A stretch of 8,850 nt of DNA from an uncultured bacterium (GTDB lineage Bacteria > Patescibacteriota > Minisyncoccia > Phycocordibacterales > PALSA-1337), in assembly GCA_903905325.1 (NCBI GenBank), contig CAIVGA010000050.1, positions 1-8,850 of the forward strand. The letters are read 5' to 3'. The notes below the pieces were generated by a model. The model ran no database searches. It worked only from the letters and a program-made list of their open reading frames with translations, and was not told where the DNA came from. Within the stretch, counting starts at the first letter, position 1, and the number at the start of each line of letters is the position of its first letter. Below are positions 5,388-8,850 of the stretch, piece after piece. The translations under genes and the position numbers were made by a program.

Positions 5388-5663
5388 ATGAAAACTATCA
5401 TTAATATAAAAGCCGATCCAGAGGTCAAAGCTCAGGCTGTCGAGACAGCAGAACGTATGGGTTTACCTTTGAGTACGATTATAAACGCTTTTCTTAAAAA
5501 ATTCATAGCGGATCAAAGTGTGACTTTCAACGCACCTCTATACCCTTCTAGAAGTCTGCAGAAAATTCTCAAGCAAGGAGATAAAAAACTCCTCAAAGGC
5601 AAAGATCTTTCTCCTCTTTTTGTAAATATGAATAAAATGGATAAATATCTGGCCAATTTGTAA
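5388..5663 (+). CDS. RelB/DinJ-family antitoxin (ribbon-helix-helix)
   Basis: This 91-residue protein opens with MKTIINIKADPEVKAQA, then AERMGLPLSTIINAFLKKFI (21-40). This is the ribbon-helix-helix pattern of DinJ/RelB antitoxins: an N-terminal beta-strand that contacts DNA, then two helices with the Gly-Leu-x-x-Ser/Thr turn before the second. The basic C-terminal half (52-91, including SRSLQKILKQGDKKLLKGKD) would wrap and neutralise the partner toxin. It would also repress its own operon, helped by the repeats over the promoter. The toxin gene starts 17 bases downstream on the same strand, the usual antitoxin-first order. No SD is present, and the -10 ends 6 bases before the ATG, so leaderless initiation is likely. 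The length is typical for DinJ. Confidence 0.85.
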   Translation: MKTIINIKADPEVKAQAVETAERMGLPLSTIINAFLKKFIADQSVTFNAPLYPSRSLQKILKQGDKKLLKGKDLSPLFVNMNKMDKYLANL

Positions 5664-5680
5664 TTACTTAAACTACTGAT

Positions 5681-5950
5681 ATGCCTAAGATTATTGGATT
5701 TATCTTGGTTAAGAGTTTCGAGAAATCTTATACCAAACAAGCTAAGGAAGTAAAAGATGCTTTTCGTGAAAGACGTAATCTATTACTTATTGATTCTTTG
5801 CACCCAATTCTTAACAATCACCCTTTACACGGAAAATGGAAAGGCTATCGGAGTATAAATATCACTGGAGACATTCGCGCTATTTATAAAATGGAAGGAT
5901 TTATAGCAGTCTTTTATGTAATAGACTCACACAATCATCTGTATAAATAA
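5681..5950 (+). CDS. YafQ/RelE-family mRNA interferase toxin
   Basis: This 89-residue protein matches the YafQ branch of RelE toxins, ribosome-dependent endoribonucleases that cut mRNA in the A site. Features seen are KSFEKSYTKQAKE (11-23) in the first helix, the core NNHPLHGKWKGYRSINI (45-61), GDIRAIYK (63-70) and the C-terminal SHNHLY (83-88). His47 and His84 fit the positions of the catalytic histidines His50 and His87 of E. coli YafQ, Asp64 is close to its Asp67, and Arg57 and Arg66 add positive charge. Nothing suggests inactivation. ATG 5681 has no SD; translation probably depends on the upstream antitoxin message. The gene ends 23 bases from the end of the opposing pheS gene with no hairpin terminator between them. 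Confidence 0.85.
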   Translation: MPKIIGFILVKSFEKSYTKQAKEVKDAFRERRNLLLIDSLHPILNNHPLHGKWKGYRSINITGDIRAIYKMEGFIAVFYVIDSHNHLYK

Positions 5951-5973
5951 AGTTTTTATTTCAACACCATCTC

Positions 5974-7116
5974 CTATCTCAATACCGCTTTCAACTCCGA
6001 AGCAGTTTTGGCTCTAATCTGATCATGTATAGTATTTACTTCTTCATTTGTAAGAGTACGCTCGAATGAACGGTAAGTAATACGAAATGTATAACTAACC
6101 TTCCCTGCCCCGAATTTATCCGCATTTTCATAACGATCAGAAAGATGCACCTCTTCTATGAGGTTTCCGGCACAATCACGCACAATTTCAAAATAATTAT
6201 TTAAAGACATACTCGAATCGACTACAAATGAGATGTCACGTATAACAGCAGGATATTTACTAACATCCTTATATTTACTATTAATATCCTTAAACTGACT
6301 AGTAATACGAGGGTCTTCAGACCATAAAATTCTAATATCTGGAATTCCCATTTTGACCATTGCCAATCTATCACCAAAACCAAATGCCCAGCCGTTATAG
6401 ACCTCAGGGTCCAAACCAAAGTTTTTCAAAACTTGCGGGTGAACCAACCCTGCTCCATTTACTTCCATCCACTCGCCGTTGAACATCATATCCATTTCGA
6501 CAGATGGATCTGTAAAAGGAAAAGTGTCAACCAAGAATTTATATTCTATATCGTTTCCAAAAATGCTTTTCGCCATGTCTATTTGCACTTCTTTCAAGTC
6601 ATCTTGAGTAATAATCTTTTTTGATCTTTTGCAAATATACAATCCGTCAATTTGATGAAAAGCAGGAAAATGATGTTTATCAATTTCATCCTTTCTGTAA
6701 ACAATTCCCCTGGATAAGGCCATAAGTTCATCATTATTTTTTAACTTTTCTAAAATCTCGTGGTCTTTTAAATAAAAAGCCCAAAAAACCGTCATCTGAG
6801 TTCGCAAAACATGGATATCATCAAAATAATAAGTATCCGTTTCCTTTCTGCTTGGGTGTTCTTTCGGGGCATTTAGAAGATCAAACTCTTGTTCAACAGT
6901 GACAATATTAGGAATATCTACTAAATCAAAATTTTTGAATCTAGGTAAATTTATTATCTGATCAAACAAAATCTTAACCGGAGAATTCTCCTTTCTTGTA
7001 AGATCTGGTAAAGCCAGTAATTTTTTTATACGCTGACTCTTGAAATCGCTGCGACTGTCTATAAGTGCTCGCATTTCCTTCTCTATTGGATCTGTAATTG
7101 AAATTATTCTTCGCAT
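5974..7116 (-). CDS. pheS: Single-chain (mitochondrial-type) phenylalanyl-tRNA synthetase
   Basis: The 380 residues charge tRNA-Phe with phenylalanine and combine parts that most bacteria split over two subunits. The class II catalytic core shows EHPSRKETDTYYFDD (86-100), motif 2 YRKDEIDKHHFPAFHQIDG (140-158), FPFTDPSVEMDMMFNGEWMEV (199-219) and motif 3 (243-262, with Arg250). It is followed by a ferredoxin-like anticodon-binding domain (287-380: KYPAVIRDISFVV, RITYRSFERTLTNEEV), normally the C-terminus of PheT. This order matches mitochondrial FARS2, so the enzyme is probably a monomer without the PheT editing domain. No pheT is visible. Motif 3 reads GFG-DRLAM where relatives have G-x-G-x-E/D-R, so one residue is missing. 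ATG 7114-7116 is preferred over the longer in-frame start at 7212 because the extra 32 residues are unlike the family, would overlap the divergent gene, and a -10 box lies just upstream of 7116. Confidence 0.88.
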   Translation of the reverse strand: MRRIISITDPIEKEMRALIDSRSDFKSQRIKKLLALPDLTRKENSPVKILFDQIINLPRFKNFDLVDIPNIVTVEQEFDLLNAPKEHPSRKETDTYYFDDIHVLRTQMTVFWAFYLKDHEILEKLKNNDELMALSRGIVYRKDEIDKHHFPAFHQIDGLYICKRSKKIITQDDLKEVQIDMAKSIFGNDIEYKFLVDTFPFTDPSVEMDMMFNGEWMEVNGAGLVHPQVLKNFGLDPEVYNGWAFGFGDRLAMVKMGIPDIRILWSEDPRITSQFKDINSKYKDVSKYPAVIRDISFVVDSSMSLNNYFEIVRDCAGNLIEEVHLSDRYENADKFGAGKVSYTFRITYRSFERTLTNEEVNTIHDQIRAKTASELKAVLR

Positions 7117-7123
7117 GGCTATA

Positions 7124-7132
7124 ACTCTACCA
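7124..7132 (-). promoter_or_regulatory. Extended -10 promoter of pheS
   Basis: On the minus strand this reads TGG-TAGAGT, an extended -10 with 4 of 6 hexamer matches, ending 7 bases before ATG 7116. The spacing agrees with the other genes here and supports the shorter pheS start. Confidence 0.4.
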
Positions 7133-7147
7133 AAAAAGGCCAAAATA

Positions 7148-7156
7148 TGCGATACT
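7148..7156 (+). promoter_or_regulatory. Extended -10 promoter of the glycosyltransferase gene
   Basis: TGC-GATACT (hexamer 7151-7156, 4 of 6 matches) ends 7 bases before ATG 7164. With the pheS element it makes a divergent promoter pair in only 47 bases (7117-7163), without room for separate -35 boxes that are not shared or overlapping. Confidence 0.4.
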
Positions 7157-7163
7157 AGCGAAA

Positions 7164-8423
7164 ATGACCTCATGGAGAGACTATATAACCTTGGGTATAC
7201 TTTTTTTATCACTTTATTTCGAGGTTTTTATGCTAGTTACTTATGTCAGACGTAGACATTTACTTCATGGACGTGTCAAAATTCAGCACCAAACACACCC
7301 AGATTTACCTGGTGTTACAATCATTGTTCCCTGCTATAACGAAGAGAAAACTCTTTCTGCTACAATAAAATCTTTGCTCGCACTCGATTATCCAAAGGAG
7401 AAGCTGCATATAATGGCAATTGACGACGGTTCTACAGATAATACTCGCCAAGCTTTACAGGAATTTGCAGGACACAAACAGATAGAAATCTTTCAAAAAG
7501 AAAATGGCGGCAAACATACCGTTCTCAACATGGGTATCACACGTGCGACGACTGATTTTGTTGGTTGTCTCGATGCTGATTCTTATGTAGAACCTGATGC
7601 ATTACTTAGAATAATAAAAAGATTTAATGATCCAGAGGTTATGGCTGTTGTACCATCACTTCATATTTACAAAGCAAGTACACCGATCCAAAAAATGCAG
7701 AAGGTTGAATATACTCTCGGAGTATTTTGGCGTTCGATTCTGGCAGAATTAAATTCTCTTTATGTAACTCCTGGACCATTTTCAATTTTCCGTAAGTCTG
7801 TTTTTAGTAAAATTGGAATGTATCACAAGGCTCACAATACCGAGGATATGGAAATGGCTATGCGTCTCCAATCACATGGCCTCAAAATAGTCTGTGCCAA
7901 TGATGCCGTCGTGCACACATCTTCACCAAGGACCATTCCAAAATTATACAAGCAACGCGTTCGTTGGACATCCGGTTTTCTTCAAAATCTTCGTGACTAC
8001 AAAAGGCTTGTCTTTAATACAAAGCACGGTCACCTAGGAGCACTTGTTCTACCTGTTATGATCATCTCCACCGCTAGTATCATCTTTATCGTGTCTGGAT
8101 GGGCTTATGACACGTGGCGCTATGTTCATGGGGCATTATTACGCTTCGAGGCACTTGGCACTAGGATGTTCGAATGGACAGGCATTAACTGGCATTCATG
8201 GAACTGGTTCTTTATTCACACCTCTCCTATAATGATTGCTGGACTTGCGTCGTTGGTAATCATCATAAGTTTTATTATAATTGGTGCTCGACTGTCTAAA
8301 ACCAAATGGCCAAATATTCTAGACTTTCTTTGGTATGGTGCGCTGTATTCTATCGTGGCACCACTTTGGCTGATTCGCTCAGTCATCAATGTAATAACAA
8401 GTAAACAAACTCTATGGCGTTAA
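7164..8423 (+). CDS. Membrane-bound GT2 glycosyltransferase, processive polysaccharide-synthase type
   Basis: This 419-residue protein has an N-terminal membrane helix (about 8-27), a cytoplasmic GT-A domain (50-280) and three or more C-terminal helices (about 293-312, 354-375, 387-410). The GT2 signature is complete: IIVPCYNEE (53-61), Asp87/Asp88 in DDGSTD, DADS (137-140) for metal and UDP-sugar, the acceptor-site acidic pair in TEDMEM (226-231), and QRVRW (264-268). QxxRW marks processive enzymes such as cellulose, hyaluronan and poly-N-acetylglucosamine synthases. The single N-terminal helix and C-terminal pattern resemble PgaC/IcaA most, but the sugar cannot be deduced. No deacetylase or export gene is visible, although the operon continues past the window. 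It would extend a surface polysaccharide from UDP-sugars at the cytoplasmic membrane. There is no SD. ATG 7164 is the first Met and gives a sensible first helix. The next gene starts 4 bases after the stop. Confidence 0.92.
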   Translation: MTSWRDYITLGILFLSLYFEVFMLVTYVRRRHLLHGRVKIQHQTHPDLPGVTIIVPCYNEEKTLSATIKSLLALDYPKEKLHIMAIDDGSTDNTRQALQEFAGHKQIEIFQKENGGKHTVLNMGITRATTDFVGCLDADSYVEPDALLRIIKRFNDPEVMAVVPSLHIYKASTPIQKMQKVEYTLGVFWRSILAELNSLYVTPGPFSIFRKSVFSKIGMYHKAHNTEDMEMAMRLQSHGLKIVCANDAVVHTSSPRTIPKLYKQRVRWTSGFLQNLRDYKRLVFNTKHGHLGALVLPVMIISTASIIFIVSGWAYDTWRYVHGALLRFEALGTRMFEWTGINWHSWNWFFIHTSPIMIAGLASLVIIISFIIIGARLSKTKWPNILDFLWYGALYSIVAPLWLIRSVINVITSKQTLWR

Positions 8424-8427
8424 ATAT

Positions 8428-8850
8428 ATGGCATTAAATGAATGGAAAAAATACGTCGTAACTTTGGCTATTACCGTGGTTATTTTGGGCACAGCTATTG
8501 CTATAAGTATCGTCATCGACAATGCTCGAGTAAATAACATCAAATCCCTACAAGACAATATTTCTCTCAACATCCTCTCTTCAGAAACTCAATATAATTT
8601 ACTCAAAGACGCCAATTGTAGTGATCTTTTCAATTCTGACTTGACCACGCAACTTTCTGATATGGGTGATCGACTTTCATATATGGAATCCACTGGTCAC
8701 GGCGGAGAAGCTGATGTTATTAATCTCAAGCAGTACTACTACCTTTTGGAAATCAAAGATTTTATGCTCATAAATTCTGTCACAAAATGCCCTATCAGGC
8801 CCACTACCGTTCTATATTTTTACAAACCAAATTGTGGAGATTGTGATAAA
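8428..8850 (+). CDS. Membrane-anchored thioredoxin-like protein (3' end outside window)
   Basis: The frame opens at ATG 8428 and stays open to the window end, giving 141 residues. A short cytoplasmic start (MALNEWKKY) leads into one hydrophobic helix (about 10-30), so the rest should face outward (type II anchor). Residues 36-120 form a hydrophilic, largely helical stalk (KSLQDNISLNILSSETQYNL and following). At the end comes TTVLYFYKPNCGDCDK (126-141): a beta-strand, an aromatic segment and Cys136-Gly-Asp-Cys139, the way a thioredoxin-fold domain begins. The domain itself is cut off. Such a protein may do thiol-disulfide exchange outside the membrane. It starts 4 bases after the glycosyltransferase stop without an SD, so it is probably translated from the same mRNA. 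A link between sugar synthesis and redox activity is not shown by the sequence. Confidence 0.75.
   Translation, partial: MALNEWKKYVVTLAITVVILGTAIAISIVIDNARVNNIKSLQDNISLNILSSETQYNLLKDANCSDLFNSDLTTQLSDMGDRLSYMESTGHGGEADVINLKQYYYLLEIKDFMLINSVTKCPIRPTTVLYFYKPNCGDCDK

Noticed and set aside
7117..7212. A 32-residue longer N-terminus for the PheRS from the ATG at 7212.
   Set aside because: The extension would overlap the divergent glycosyltransferase start, is unlike the family, and a -10 box sits just before the shorter start.
1..8850. Recoding of TGA (as in Gracilibacteria or Absconditabacteria).
   Set aside because: All genes read through with the standard code and no in-frame TGA was needed; all stops seen are TAA or TAG.
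1..8850. CRISPR array, tRNA, rRNA or insertion sequence.
   Set aside because: No regularly spaced repeats, no cloverleaf-like segment, no transposase and no IS-type terminal repeats were seen.

Overview
The window looks like a piece of a small, AT-rich genome (roughly 38% GC by eye) of a Candidate Phyla Radiation bacterium (Patescibacteria, most likely Parcubacteria-like). This is inferred from family resemblance: a single-chain phenylalanyl-tRNA synthetase, a GyrB with an acidic insert, very short intergenic gaps, almost no Shine-Dalgarno (SD) sites, and a membrane-anchored CxxC protein beside a family 2 glycosyltransferase. No rRNA or tRNA is present to confirm it. All stop codons seen are TAA or TAG, and the standard code works throughout.

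Layout. Bases 1-1777 carry rightward genes: the 3' end of tsaD (tRNA t6A modification), a PrsW-type intramembrane protease and an Hsp20 small heat-shock protein. Tail to tail with hsp20, one base away, is a leftward pair: gyrB (4560 to 2386) followed by a seven-helix PQ-loop/SWEET-like membrane protein. Upstream of gyrB is the most unusual region, about 4590-5310. It is a self-contained rightward transcription unit with a near-consensus promoter overlapped by two palindromes, a leader that folds on paper into a closed three-way junction, the only clear SD in the window, an unrecognised 125-residue ORF richer in GC than its surroundings (about 48%), and a strong intrinsic terminator. Next come a DinJ/RelB-type antitoxin and YafQ/RelE-type toxin pair (5388-5950) with their own promoter. 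They converge on a leftward pheS-like gene (7116 to 5974). Divergent from pheS by 47 bases is a processive-type GT2 glycosyltransferase, followed four bases later by a membrane-anchored thioredoxin-like protein that runs off the window.

How it fits together. Most genes are housekeeping: tRNA modification, topology, aminoacylation, protein quality control. The GT2/thioredoxin-like pair acts at the envelope, and the toxin-antitoxin pair is the clear accessory element. A recurring theme is a -10 box ending only 6-9 bases before the ATG with no SD, which predicts leaderless mRNAs for at least five genes. The orphan unit at 4691-5310 breaks this pattern with a long structured leader and an SD, and is the best candidate for an undescribed regulated system.
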